NCBI RefSeq assembly: GCF_001578185.1 | Contig: NZ_CP011008.1 | Coordinates: 4,244,001-4,308,000, forward strand | DNA: 64,000 nucleotides | Direction: 5' to 3' | Origin: Peribacillus simplex | Lineage (GTDB): Bacteria; Bacillota; Bacilli; Bacillales; DSM-1321 | Shown here: piece by piece, positions 53,553-62,721 of the stretch | Numbering within the stretch: the first letter of the stretch is position 1 | Layout of the letters: the number at the start of each line of letters is the position of its first letter | Notes under the pieces: generated by a model | Databases searched by the model: none | What the model was told of the DNA's origin: nothing | The model's input: only the letters and a program-made list of their open reading frames with translations | Program-made: the position numbers and the translations under genes

Positions 53553-53802
53553 GATTAATCACCTCACTCTAGATTATTAGAACGCCATTTCCAGTACTTC
53601 TTTCTGAAGTTGTTGAATTGTTTATCTAGGACTTCATCATTTCTAAAGCTATCACCATTTTTTCAATTACCTACGGTGGGCGACCTTTTGCCGCAAGTTC
53701 TCTATTCGAAAGCCTCTTGGCTTTTGGATGGTTTGAAGTATAACGCCAATTGATATTATTTTTCTGATAAACACGTCTTAAAAACTCAATAAATCATAAA
53801 AA

Positions 53803-53831
53803 TCCTTGAATGGCAGATATCCAATCAAGGA
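53803..53831 (-). terminator. Terminator of the 53842 gene
   Basis: Stem TCCTTGA/TCAAGGA, then TTTTTATG on the minus strand. Confidence 0.65.
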
Positions 53832-53841
53832 TAAGTTTTTA

Positions 53842-54282
53842 TTACTCCATCATATCAAAAAAGTATTCATTGTCTTCATCAATTTTTTTTATAAAATCAT
53901 CTAATGAATCAGCAATATTAGTCTCAAAGAAGTGTACAGAGGTCCTTTGAGTATCATTTAAATCAAGTGTTAAATATACACCCTCGTTTACTTCATAAAA
54001 AACAAGTTTGTCTGCTTCTTCATATATCCCCTCTAAGTCAGGGTCATACTCAAAGATACCTTCCCTTAGAATAATATCTGCAATAGTATCAGGATCCATT
54101 AATCTATTTATTGAATTCTCATTATTGCCTTTTAAAAAACCATAACCAACTTCTAAGTAAAACCTCCTTAGTTCAGGGGGAAATTTAAATCCGAGTCTTT
54201 CCTCCGCTTTAATAAGGTCTTTTTCTTTTAATGGAAAAAACTTATGATTACTATTTTTAATATAATCAAATTTAGCCACCAT
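53842..54282 (-). CDS. SMI1/KNR4-like immunity-type protein, divergent
   Basis: 146 residues with the SMI1 pattern LKEKDLIKAEERLGFKFPPELRRFYLEVGYGFL, then DPDTIADIIL and an acidic C-terminal helix. It belongs to another subgroup than the other SMI1 proteins here. The ATG at 54282 lies six bases after AAGGAGG. Confidence 0.8.
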   Translation of the reverse strand: MVAKFDYIKNSNHKFFPLKEKDLIKAEERLGFKFPPELRRFYLEVGYGFLKGNNENSINRLMDPDTIADIILREGIFEYDPDLEGIYEEADKLVFYEVNEGVYLTLDLNDTQRTSVHFFETNIADSLDDFIKKIDEDNEYFFDMME

Positions 54283-54513
54283 CAATTACCTCCTTGGAAA
54301 CAATTTTTATTGATGGAGATCCTTTACCATAATGCCTGCCTGATGTTCATCAGGAAATTTGGCAGGATGTATATTAATTGTTCCATTTGCGCTTTATGAA
54401 TTTTCAATCCTGTTGTTGTCTCTACATTTAATATAATCTAAGTTTATCTGTTTTTTATAGTAGCAGTATGACACCCTTTATATATCATGACAATTAAATA
54501 ATTAGTTTCTTTT

Positions 54514-55023
54514 CTATTCTTTTTCATCCATCTTCTGCTTTAAATATTCAGCAATTTCTGTTTGCCCAAATTCTCTAGCATATTCATATGCATCCATATT
54601 CTTAATACTCTCTCCCGTATATCTAATTGAAATATCTATTCCTTTTTCAACTAGAAACTCTACTACTTCTTTATGCCCACCATAAATCGCTCCAAATAAT
54701 GGATTTCTTTTTGCTAAGGTCACATCTAATTCTGCGCCTCTCTCTATTAAATACTTAACTATCTCCAAATGCCCCGCTCCTGCTGCCACTCTTAAAGGAG
54801 AAGCATCAAATATATCACCTTTTGTATTGACATCAATTCCTTTATGAATCAGATATTTTACTATTTCAAAATATCCTTTCTTTGCTGCAACATGTAACCA
54901 CGTACCAAATGGTGTCATTAAATGTAAAGATTCTGGATTATCGCCTATTAAACGCTTTACTTCATTAATATCACCAAGCTTAATAGCATTTCTTATAGTT
55001 TTATTTAGACTTTTTTCACCCAT
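54514..55023 (-). CDS. Ankyrin-repeat protein
   Basis: 169 residues with about four ankyrin repeats: TPFGTWLHVAAKKGYFEIVKYLIHKGIDVN, SPLRVAAGAGHLEIVKYL, NPLFGAIYGGHKEVVEFL and a last degenerate unit. Ankyrin proteins are a recognised immunity class in polymorphic toxin loci, which fits the place between SMI1 genes; the toxin partner is unknown. GGAGGT precedes the ATG. Confidence 0.85.
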   Translation of the reverse strand: MGEKSLNKTIRNAIKLGDINEVKRLIGDNPESLHLMTPFGTWLHVAAKKGYFEIVKYLIHKGIDVNTKGDIFDASPLRVAAGAGHLEIVKYLIERGAELDVTLAKRNPLFGAIYGGHKEVVEFLVEKGIDISIRYTGESIKNMDAYEYAREFGQTEIAEYLKQKMDEKE

Positions 55024-55170
55024 AACATTACCTCCTGTATTTCAACTATCTTGTACTAGCTATGTCTCCTAAATCGTCAAAAGCTTCAACAGACATTAAT
55101 CAATTCACAACCTTCCCCAAAGCATCAATACTATGTTGGGTGCCCAAATAAATCTAAATAAACCAAAAAT

Positions 55171-55204
55171 GGATAGTCCCTTTGATTTTCGAAAGGCTCT
55201 ATCC
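55171..55204 (-). terminator. Terminator of the 55238 gene
   Basis: Stem GGATAGAGCCTTT with AAAGGGACTATCC (mismatches), then ATTTTTGG on the minus strand. Confidence 0.5.
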
Positions 55205-55237
55205 ACTTCTTCTTATATAAAAACATTTCTTACTTTA

Positions 55238-55672
55238 TTACCAATCTTCTTTTGCCCATTCAAGGCGTTCAATGAAATAGTCTAAAAAATTATCGGCAAG
55301 CGTTCGACCATAGCCTTCATGATTATCCCACATTATTACTGGACATTCTCCATTTTTCATTTTATTAGTATCGAGGCAGTAGGCAAATTCATCAATATCC
55401 TCTATAACCACCAGTCCATCTATTAAATCATAATACTTTTGATGATCTTTGGTAGCATCTACTACTGCTGGACCCGTAAAACCATATCCAATAATCTCCA
55501 CACCAAAAAGTCCACCATAACCATAATTTCTTAAAAACCACTTGTAACTTTCCGGTAATGAGACTTGTAATTTTTGTTCAGTTTCTTTTACTTTGTCTTC
55601 ACTTACTCCACCTGTAAAATCATCACCTTCGCCATACTGCTTAATAAATTCCTTTAAAGCTGAATATATCAC
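55238..55672 (-). CDS. SMI1/KNR4 immunity-type protein
   Basis: 144 residues: IKQYGEGDDFTGGVSEDKVKETEQ, PESYKWFLRNYGYGGLFGVEIIG, LVVIEDIDEFAYCLDTNKM and a C-terminal helix. The start GTG 55672 is supported by AGGTG at good spacing and by the aligned start of the pseudogene at 56201-56656. The two are close paralogues. Confidence 0.85.
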   Translation of the reverse strand: MIYSALKEFIKQYGEGDDFTGGVSEDKVKETEQKLQVSLPESYKWFLRNYGYGGLFGVEIIGYGFTGPAVVDATKDHQKYYDLIDGLVVIEDIDEFAYCLDTNKMKNGECPVIMWDNHEGYGRTLADNFLDYFIERLEWAKEDW

Positions 55673-55759
55673 CAAAATCACCTACTAATCCTTAGTTTCG
55701 TATCGCACGGACAAGTATGAAAAAAACTCTAAGGGAACAATCAAATTAAAAGCATAAAT

Positions 55760-56104
55760 TCAATTCTCATTTTTCTTGAATCTTTCTGGAATTTTATTTT
55801 TCCAAATTAGCATGAGTTCTTTAAATTGTTCTGTCTCCATTTCATTTTCATAAGGCTCTTCATATGTAAAAAGATGTTCAAGGACTGTCACATCTTTTTT
55901 TATCAGCACACTTGTTGCGTTGAGATGAATCTCAAAATCCTGATATAAACCATTTAAAACATTTTCAACCTTTGTAATATACTCATCTGCTTTTTGCTCA
56001 GTAGAAATGTCTTCAATAAAATCAGCGAATAATTTTATTTCATCCGATAATTTTATTCTCAATGTCCCAACATGGTCTCTAAAAAAATCGTATGAATATT
56101 TCAT
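55760..56104 (-). CDS. DUF5376-like immunity-type protein, orphan copy
   Basis: 114 residues. MKYSYDFFRDHVGTLRIKLS start, FADFIEDI, LNATSVLIKKDVTVLEHL and a KELMLIWKNKIPERF end. It is a close paralogue of the gene at 57313, which lies directly behind the EndoU toxin. GGAGG lies six bases before the ATG at 56104. Probably an extra immunity copy; my DUF assignment is from memory. Confidence 0.7.
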   Translation of the reverse strand: MKYSYDFFRDHVGTLRIKLSDEIKLFADFIEDISTEQKADEYITKVENVLNGLYQDFEIHLNATSVLIKKDVTVLEHLFTYEEPYENEMETEQFKELMLIWKNKIPERFKKNEN

Positions 56105-56200
56105 ACTCAACCTCCATAAAAATCCCTTTGAATTTCAAAAGAGCTATCAGCCGTTCCAACAAAATCCTTATAGCATTATCAATTCATATAAATCCAGCTT

Positions 56201-56656
56201 TCACCAATCCTCTTCGTCTTCATCCCAATTTTCTTTCGCCTCTACAAGACTTTTGATCAAATAGTCTAGGAAATTATCAGCTGCGATAAAACCATATCCT
56301 TCTTGGTTATCCCAAAGAATCACTCGGCATTCTCCATTTTGCATTTTGTTAGTATCGAGACAGTAAGCAAATTCATCAACATTTTCTATAACCACTATCC
56401 CGTCAATTAATTTATAATGCTTTTGATAATTTTTAGTGGCATCTACTACTGATGCACCTACTAAGTCATAACCAATTATACCAATACCAAAACTTCCTCC
56501 TGAACCATAGTTTTTTTAAAACCACTTGTAACTTTCCAGTAATGAGACCTGTAATTTTTGTTCAGTTTCTTTTACTTTGTCTTCACTTACTCCACCTGTA
56601 AAATCATCATCTTCACCATACTGCTTAATAAATTCCTTTAAAGCTGAATATTTCAC
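56201..56656 (-). pseudogene. SMI1/KNR4 gene with one nonsense codon
   Basis: From GTG 56656 (AGGTG upstream) one frame reads through 151 codons to the stop at 56201. The only interruption is TAA at 56516-56518, where its paralogue at 55238 has a Leu codon (SYKWFLRNYG against SYKWF-stop-KNYG). A single T-to-A change would explain it. Otherwise the protein is complete. Confidence 0.85.
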
Positions 56657-56721
56657 CAAAATCACCTACTAATCTTGATTTAAAAACTCCTTTTAATTAA
56701 GGGTAGCCCCACGAAAAAAGA

Positions 56722-56752
56722 AACCTTGAATGGTAAATAGCCATTCAAGGTT
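56722..56752 (-). terminator. Terminator of the Im9-like gene
   Basis: Perfect 12-bp arms AACCTTGAATGG/CCATTCAAGGTT, then TCTTTTTTC on the minus strand. Confidence 0.8.
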
Positions 56753-56780
56753 CTACTAATACGTGTTCTAAATACATTTA

Positions 56781-56990
56781 TTATTCTTCCTTATATGCTA
56801 AGGAAATCTCTACTACTTCCTCTGATGATAAATCCTCATCATTCCAAAAAATTAAGTCACTAGGGGCAGGATGAGGAACATTGTCTTCTAAAATTTCTAT
56901 GTATTCACTTACTTCTTCATCAGACAGGATAGGATTACATATTTTATTTACTAGTTCAACTAATTCCTCTTTAGATAACTTTTTACTCAT
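56781..56990 (-). CDS. Im9-like bacteriocin immunity protein
   Basis: 69 residues of the colicin E9/pyocin immunity family: KEELVELVNKICNPILSDEE (helix I), then EYIEILEDNVPHPAPSDLIFW, where the helix III P-x-x-SDLI(Y/F) toxin-binding motif is conserved. Family members bind and block HNH DNase toxins. No HNH toxin is visible in the window, so it acts as an orphan. GGGGAGG lies upstream. Confidence 0.85.
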   Translation of the reverse strand: MSKKLSKEELVELVNKICNPILSDEEVSEYIEILEDNVPHPAPSDLIFWNDEDLSSEEVVEISLAYKEE

Positions 56991-57312
56991 TTTTTCTGCC
57001 TCCCCTTAATACTGCTCTTTCCAAAATTATAAGCAGGGTCTAAAGTATTTAGAATACCACATGCTCATGAGATAACCAGGTACATGGAGGATTCAAGGGT
57101 GATATATTCGGCTAGAAGAGAATTGAACTAGTCGGACAATTGCAATCTTAGCTTTATGTAATGTTTTTGAGCTTTTTCGTTTAGATATGGGATTACATAA
57201 AGGTATATTATTTTTCTTCCAAAACAAAAGTTAATAGAACCAACTTTTATTGATTGTATCAACTCTTCTTTAAATTTTGGTTACCCCAGTGCTTTATCTA
57301 GATCTATAAAAC
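56991..57312. other. Intergenic region, nothing found
   Basis: No gene, hairpin or repeat that I can support. It may hold remains of a lost toxin module between two immunity genes. Confidence 0.35.
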
Positions 57313-57657
57313 TTAATTCTCTGGTTCTTTGTATCTTTCTGGAATTTTGTTCCTCCATATTAGCATAAGTTCTTTAAATTGTTCAGTTTCCATTTCATTC
57401 TCATTTGGCTTATCGAAGATATAAAAGTGGTGAAGAACCGTTGTATCTTTTTTTATCAAGACACTGGTAGCATTCCCTTCTATTTCAAATTCTTCGTATT
57501 CACCTTCCATTACTTTGCGAACAATATCAATATACTCATCCACTTCTGTTTCAAATACAATATCTTCAATGAAGTCTGAGAAAAGGTTAATTTCTTGTGG
57601 TAGGATTATCCTTAGATATCCTAATGGGTTTCTTGTAAATTCATACGAATATTTCAT
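57313..57657 (-). CDS. DUF5376-like cognate immunity protein of the EndoU toxin
   Basis: 114 residues: MKYSYEFTRNPLGYLRIILP, LFSDFIEDI, GNATSVLIKKDTTVLHHF and LMLIWRNKIPERY. It begins 21 bases after the toxin stop codon with GGGAG upstream, the usual place of the cognate immunity gene. The paralogue at 55760 is about two-thirds identical by eye. No catalytic motif; soluble cytoplasmic protein. Confidence 0.75.
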   Translation of the reverse strand: MKYSYEFTRNPLGYLRIILPQEINLFSDFIEDIVFETEVDEYIDIVRKVMEGEYEEFEIEGNATSVLIKKDTTVLHHFYIFDKPNENEMETEQFKELMLIWRNKIPERYKEPEN

Positions 57658-57678
57658 TAGTTAATTATCTCCCGATAT

Positions 57679-59406
57679 TTAATTTTTATATAAAGGAAAT
57701 GCAGTAGCTATTGTCCCATCACGGTTTAAGTACATTCCAATATCAATTCCTGATGAAGTTCTGCCAACATATCTATTTCCATCTTTTATTTTGTTTTCAA
57801 AAGCCTCGTTAATAGCGTTATTCACCTTCACCCTGTCCCAATCTTTTGGAAAGAAAGTTGACTTTGCAATCTTCATCACTCCATTTATTTCCACCTTAGC
57901 TCTATATACTCCGTTGATATCTGGAGTTTCTTCAGTACCTGGAACTATCTTACCACCCATCATACTCTCGTGATGATAACCAACAGCCTTCCCACGTCGA
58001 TTAATCTCTCCATGATAAACATGCCTCATAGTATCTATAGTAAATTTTTTCCCACCATCTCCACTAACTTCCGACTCCACTTTCGCCATAGAAATTAACT
58101 GTTCCTTCAACCCCACACCATTAACCACATTATAAGGTACGCCTCCTGCCAACGACAGTTGGTTTTTAGGATTGTATGGCAATAGGTTAGGGATAGAGAT
58201 TAGTTCTTTTGCTTTCGTAACGCCTTTTACTGCAGCCGCTTTTGTAGTCGCTACCCCAGTCTTCGTTACGGCTCCTGCGCCTTTTGTTCCGACCACTGAT
58301 GTGACGACTGTTCCAAGGGCATAGGATACCCAGTGAGCCCGCGAGTAGGCATCGCCATTTACCATGTCCCGTTCATATGAGTCGGAGATGGACTTGGATA
58401 TATATTTATAGGTTTTTATCGGGTGCATGATTGAGTTTGCCACACCTTCAACCGTTTCCCCGGGATCTGTGACAAAGCCCCAAACTCCTGTCACGAAGTC
58501 TTTCCCTACATCATAAAGGCCTACGCCGATTCCTTTTGCGATGTCTGCGGTTTGCTTAGCCGCTTCTAGCTGCATGACATATTGCTGCTGGGTGGGCGCT
58601 AAGTTTTCGTACCCGATCTGCTTGGCGATTTTGAGGAACTCATCTGGATCTGTTACATGATCGAGTTGTGCCTTCAAGTCTTTGATCCGGCGATTCTCCG
58701 CTTCCTCTTTCTTAACCTTGAGATATTGCGCGGTTTCCTTTTTCCTTACTTCCAGGTTTTTATAGGCTTCACTACTTTTATAAGCTGCTGCATTAAAATA
58801 GAGCGGGGATACTACTCCTCCCCTTGTACTGGATACTTTCAATTGCTCCATGAGTGCCGTGACTGCTGCCTGGTCCTCTTCAGATTTAGCGTATTCAGTC
58901 GTCCACTTATGATCGATCTCGTTTACTTTGTCTATCGTTTCGGTCCGTTTTGTTTCAGCCTTCTCGATATTTTCAAAGAACGCATCATCGGAAAAGGGCT
59001 CTAACTGAATGATATCATCAATTCCAGCCAATATTTTTTTCAAATCATTTTTCTGGGCTGTGACCATTTCCTTGGAATTTCGAGTGGCATTTGTCAGCTC
59101 TTCCTCTAAAAAAGGGACGGTAACCACGGTTTCACTAAGGTTCGCTTCGATTGTATCTCCTTGAATTCCACTTAAAAAGGCTACATGCCGATTGATTAGA
59201 AGCAGCCAAGAATCCACGACATCGATCTGTGCTTTGTAAAACCCTTTAATGGCCTCTGCACCTTGCCCCTGCAGCTCATCATCCAAATGAACGATACTCT
59301 CAAATCCTTTTTTTAATTCCGTGAGCTGTTCTTTTAGGTCCTTATATTGTCCGACACGCGCTTGCATGGCGGAAACTAGTGTTTGAGATTCGTAAATCAT
59401 CGACAT
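57679..59406 (-). CDS. LXG-domain polymorphic toxin with EndoU-like nuclease domain
   Basis: 575 residues. Residues about 1-200 form the helical LXG domain (MIYESQTLVSAMQARVGQY) used for secretion by the type VII (ESX/Yuk) system. A coiled middle and hydrophobic linker follow. The variable toxin tip (about 470-575) has the EndoU layout: RHVYHGEINRRGKAVGYHHE with two His clusters, then FFPKDWDRVKVNNAINEAF and GIDIGMYL. EndoU enzymes cut RNA. Start 59406 follows GAAAGGA. The immunity gene and a store of spare immunity genes lie downstream. No secretion genes are in the window. Confidence 0.9.
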   Translation of the reverse strand: MSMIYESQTLVSAMQARVGQYKDLKEQLTELKKGFESIVHLDDELQGQGAEAIKGFYKAQIDVVDSWLLLINRHVAFLSGIQGDTIEANLSETVVTVPFLEEELTNATRNSKEMVTAQKNDLKKILAGIDDIIQLEPFSDDAFFENIEKAETKRTETIDKVNEIDHKWTTEYAKSEEDQAAVTALMEQLKVSSTRGGVVSPLYFNAAAYKSSEAYKNLEVRKKETAQYLKVKKEEAENRRIKDLKAQLDHVTDPDEFLKIAKQIGYENLAPTQQQYVMQLEAAKQTADIAKGIGVGLYDVGKDFVTGVWGFVTDPGETVEGVANSIMHPIKTYKYISKSISDSYERDMVNGDAYSRAHWVSYALGTVVTSVVGTKGAGAVTKTGVATTKAAAVKGVTKAKELISIPNLLPYNPKNQLSLAGGVPYNVVNGVGLKEQLISMAKVESEVSGDGGKKFTIDTMRHVYHGEINRRGKAVGYHHESMMGGKIVPGTEETPDINGVYRAKVEINGVMKIAKSTFFPKDWDRVKVNNAINEAFENKIKDGNRYVGRTSSGIDIGMYLNRDGTIATAFPLYKN

Positions 59407-59644
59407 AATGGAAAGTCCTTTCAACTACTTTTCTTATAAAAACTTAGAGATTACAAGATTTCTTATTTATGTAATATTTTTATTGACTGTAAAATTATGG
59501 ACTAAATATATTTTAGAAGAGTTTCTATATTTATTCAAGAAATGAAGCGGATATCACTAAAAAATTAACCACAAATAACCAGGATTGACCGGCCTCTGGA
59601 CTCTCTATTCGAAGCAACTCCCTTTTTTTACGACAAATAAAAAA

Positions 59645-59670
59645 GAATCCACCTTGAAAAAAGATGGATC
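59645..59670 (-). terminator. Terminator of the SRPBCC gene
   Basis: Arms GATCCATC/GGTGGATTC with a mismatch, then TTTTTTATTTG on the minus strand. Confidence 0.65.
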
Positions 59671-59721
59671 ATATTCTAGCTGTGTTACTGTGTCGATTGC
59701 GGAAGCTTAACTTAATAATCA

Positions 59722-60180
59722 TTACCTACCTGTTTCTGCTTCGGCTACCTTTTTGTCACGTTCTAAAAATTCAACGACCACTTTGTCGGTGGCAAATACT
59801 AAAAGTAATTTCAAAAACCACCACTTTATCGGGCGACTGGTGACTGTATATGTAAAGGAAGTCTTATTATTATTGATTTTATTTAGTTCATAAAAAGCTG
59901 TAATTTCAAACATTTTAGCAAGTGTAAAGCCCACTTTTAGCTTTTTCTCAATAGCTTCATTCAAATATTCTACTGTTTCTATATCATACTCTTCTGTTCG
60001 TTTTCCTTCTCTATACTTTTGGCGATATACGCTTCCAACCACTTTTTCCGTTATTTTAACGCGCTTGTGTTCAACTACTTGAGGCATGATTTTTTGCATA
60101 TTTTCTAAAGAACCATCAAGAAACTTCCAAACCTGTTCAATTGGAGCGTTAATTTCTGTGTCTCTTGTCCATTTTTTCAA
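59722..60180 (-). CDS. SRPBCC (START-like) family protein
   Basis: 152 residues with the helix-grip fold pattern: WTRDTEINAPIEQVWKFLDG at the N-terminus, strands in the middle and a long C-terminal helix (KLLLVFATDKVVVEFLERDKKV). Such proteins bind hydrophobic ligands. The TTG start at 60180 has AGAGGTGA six bases upstream. Ligand and role are unknown. It is a single gene. Confidence 0.8.
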   Translation of the reverse strand: MKKWTRDTEINAPIEQVWKFLDGSLENMQKIMPQVVEHKRVKITEKVVGSVYRQKYREGKRTEEYDIETVEYLNEAIEKKLKVGFTLAKMFEITAFYELNKINNNKTSFTYTVTSRPIKWWFLKLLLVFATDKVVVEFLERDKKVAEAETGR

Positions 60181-60371
60181 TGAAAATCACCTCTACCTAT
60201 ATTATGTAAAACAAAATTTACAATTGATAAATCGGTAAATGCCTAGAGGCGCTTTAAACAACTTTTTTTGAATTTAAATGTCTTTCTGTAAATAAATTAC
60301 TTTATTAAAATGCTCCTTTTTAGTGTTATTCTTGTATAATAGACCAAACTGTTAATTTTCGGGAGAATCCA

Positions 60372-61634
60372 ATGAATTTTATTAATCAAAACATATTAGA
60401 TAATCTCTTTTATATTTTAGTAAGTATTTTGATTTATTATACTTTATTAGATCATGTCAAAAAGTTAAGTCAGTACCCCAAGACCCTTATCACTGCATGC
60501 ATGAGCATTCCTATTATATTATGTATGAAGTTTCCTATTTATATAGATGAATACTGTGTCCATGATCTCCGGCAAATTCCTTTTATAATTGGGACACTTT
60601 ATGGTGGTTGGCCTGTAGGGGCTGCCCTGTTAGTCATAATATTAACTCTTAGGTTTGCTTTTTATGGTTTCAATTCCCTTACGTTAATTGTTTATTTGGT
60701 TATATTTATAATAACGGCTCTATTTTCTTCAAAATTCAATACTTTTAATAGAAAAAATAAGCTAAATAGCTCCATTCTATTAATTTTGTTTCTAGGAATT
60801 CTAACCAGCCTTATTTCACTCGTTATGTCTGACTTTTTTCAAATAACGGAGGCGTATGTATTTTACTTTATTATCCTCCCTCCTTTCATTATCGGTTTGG
60901 CTGTGTATATCATGGAAGTTTTAAAAGATGCGATTTTAATCCGAACACAAATGATAAGGCTTGAAAAAATGGAGGTAGTCAGTCAGCTTGCTGCAAGCAT
61001 TTCACATGAAGTTAGAAACCCTTTAACAGTTGTGAAAGGATTTGTTCAACTGCTAAAGGCTCCTGATCTAACTCAAGATGTAAAAGAAGAATATATACAG
61101 CATGTTGTTAGAGAGCTTAATAGTGCAGAATCCATTATTTGTGAATACTTAGCATTTGCAAAGCCTGCAATTGAAAAAGTGGATAATATTTCAATTAACC
61201 GTGAAATAGGATATGTAATTGAAATGATAAAACCATTGGCTAGCATGAATTTAATTACTATTTCTGAACAGTTGACTCCAGGCATTACGCGGGGGAATAT
61301 TCAACATTTCAAGCAATGCTTCCTAAACCTAATTAAAAATGGTATAGAGGCAATGCCAAACGGCGGGGAACTTAGTGTTGTTTCCTTTGTAAATAATTTC
61401 GACATCATTATCGAAATAAGTGACAATGGAGTAGGAATGAACAAGGAACAAATAAGTCGTTTTGGCGAACCTTATTACAGTTCCAAAGAAAAAGGAACAG
61501 GGTTAGGATCAATGGTAGCTGTTAAGACCATCCAAACGATGAATGGAACACTTCATATAAATAGCCTTTTGAATAAGGGCACAACGATTTCAGTAACACT
61601 TCCCGTTTATCAAGAAGATTATTCTGGAAAATAA
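60372..61634 (+). CDS. Membrane sensor histidine kinase, KinB-like
   Basis: 420 residues. Six or so N-terminal helices (about 8-190) form a membrane sensor of the 5TM/LYT type, without a large outer domain. The dimerisation box SISHEVRNPLT (about 212-222) has the phospho-histidine. The ATPase domain has the N box NLIKNGIEAMPNGG, G1 DNGVGM, F box FGEPYYSSKEKG and G2 GTGLG. Kinases of this shape in Bacillus include the sporulation kinase KinB. GGGAGA precedes the ATG. No response regulator is adjacent, as usual for phosphorelay kinases. Confidence 0.88.
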   Translation: MNFINQNILDNLFYILVSILIYYTLLDHVKKLSQYPKTLITACMSIPIILCMKFPIYIDEYCVHDLRQIPFIIGTLYGGWPVGAALLVIILTLRFAFYGFNSLTLIVYLVIFIITALFSSKFNTFNRKNKLNSSILLILFLGILTSLISLVMSDFFQITEAYVFYFIILPPFIIGLAVYIMEVLKDAILIRTQMIRLEKMEVVSQLAASISHEVRNPLTVVKGFVQLLKAPDLTQDVKEEYIQHVVRELNSAESIICEYLAFAKPAIEKVDNISINREIGYVIEMIKPLASMNLITISEQLTPGITRGNIQHFKQCFLNLIKNGIEAMPNGGELSVVSFVNNFDIIIEISDNGVGMNKEQISRFGEPYYSSKEKGTGLGSMVAVKTIQTMNGTLHINSLLNKGTTISVTLPVYQEDYSGK

Positions 61635-61640
61635 TAAACA

Positions 61641-61668
61641 AAGTCCGCCGTAAATGGCGGACTTTTAG
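61641..61668 (+). terminator. Terminator of the kinase gene
   Basis: Perfect 9-bp arms AAGTCCGCC/GGCGGACTT, then TTAGTTT. The same arms form the hairpin at 62676-62702. Confidence 0.8.
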
Positions 61669-61912
61669 TTTGTAGACAAACTCGATAATATTATTGAACT
61701 TAATTACAGATATGGGTAAAGAGATAGTTGTTGCTGTAGCAACCAGTCTTATCCTGTCTGCGTTCGCCAAGAAACGGAAAAAGAACCACTCATCCCTCCA
61801 AGATGGCAATGGTTCTTCTTCTGATTAAGAGCTATTAGATGTGACAACAACTCTTGCAGTTGTCACCCTCATGTTAGCTTATTGGGGTGTTTTTAGTTAA
61901 TGATAATATTCA

Positions 61913-62266
61913 TTAAGCTAAATTTTGCTTACGGAATCCATATCTATATAAACCTAAAAGGAAAGGATACATTATGGCAAGTGTGAAAGCTGCAACAAAA
62001 ATTATTCCTCCTACTCCAAGTTCTGGATCACTAAGTACATCCAACATTATATATACTGGCATTTCAATTACAGTAATTATAAATATGAATTTCCAGAATG
62101 ACTTTGATAATAACTGCTTCTTATATACATAACCGTATAATCCAATTGTGGAGATAATGCTAATAACCGTATCCGTAGTTTCTAACACTGGACCATTAAC
62201 CGTTTCTACAAACATTGAAGCTATTGATATAGCTATCACTGCCCAAAAATAAACTTTCCAGAACAT
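61913..62266 (-). CDS. Hypothetical membrane protein
   Basis: 117 residues with four likely transmembrane helices (about 5-22, 30-48, 57-75 and 85-108) and a short basic tail (YRYGFRKQNLA). Not recognised. AAGAGGGA lies about nine bases before ATG 62266; the ATG at 62290 is the alternative. Confidence 0.7.
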   Translation of the reverse strand: MFWKVYFWAVIAISIASMFVETVNGPVLETTDTVISIISTIGLYGYVYKKQLLSKSFWKFIFIITVIEMPVYIMLDVLSDPELGVGGIIFVAAFTLAIMYPFLLGLYRYGFRKQNLA

Positions 62267-62290
62267 TTTTGCACTTCCCTCTTCTTCCAT

Positions 62291-62675
62291 CTTCTGTGGT
62301 AATTAAAATATTTTTTATTTAAATTTAACCGGTCATAATAGTCTTTCAAGAATTTCTCTGCATCCATATAGATTGTTCTCTTAGACTTCTCACCTTAAAC
62401 TCAATTGGCCTTTGGCTAGTCCAAGCAACCCTAAAAGCGCTATTATCATTCCGAAATTATCCATTAATAGTATAACAAACCATTCTAGTAAAATGTTCTT
62501 ATACCAAAAATATTTTTATGTAACTAATCTATGAATCTTCATTCAATTTTCCTACGTTAAAAAAACCTTGGCGTTTTTTCCCCTTCCAAAAACAAAGATA
62601 ATATGACCTAATTGGCTACTGGAAGGCTAGAGGACTCGACCATTTCTAGGAGAACCCCTTTTGTATACAAACAGA
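62291..62675. other. Intergenic region without a clear gene
   Basis: A 24-codon hydrophobic ORF on the minus strand near 62400-62475 (MDNFGMIIALLGLLGLAKG) lacks a ribosome site. Otherwise nothing is seen. Confidence 0.35.
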
Positions 62676-62702
62676 AGTCCGCCATTTCGGCGGACTTTTT
62701 TT
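62676..62702 (-). terminator. Hairpin downstream of the UvrA-like gene
   Basis: Arms GTCCGCC/GGCGGAC around ATTTC, flanked by T-rich sequence on the plus side; it lies 20 bases past the minus-strand stop codon. Confidence 0.6.
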
Positions 62703-62721
62703 CAATTGAGTGCTGTCAAAT

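Noticed and set aside
61711..61827. Small ORF MGKEIVVAVATSLILSAF (about 38 codons)
   Set aside because: Hydrophobic start followed by a basic and Ser-rich tail is suggestive, but there is no ribosome site or known relative, so it was not listed.
61850..61876. Hairpin GTGACAAC/GTTGTCAC after the kinase gene
   Set aside because: Clear arms but no T tract on either side and no adjacent gene that it would serve.
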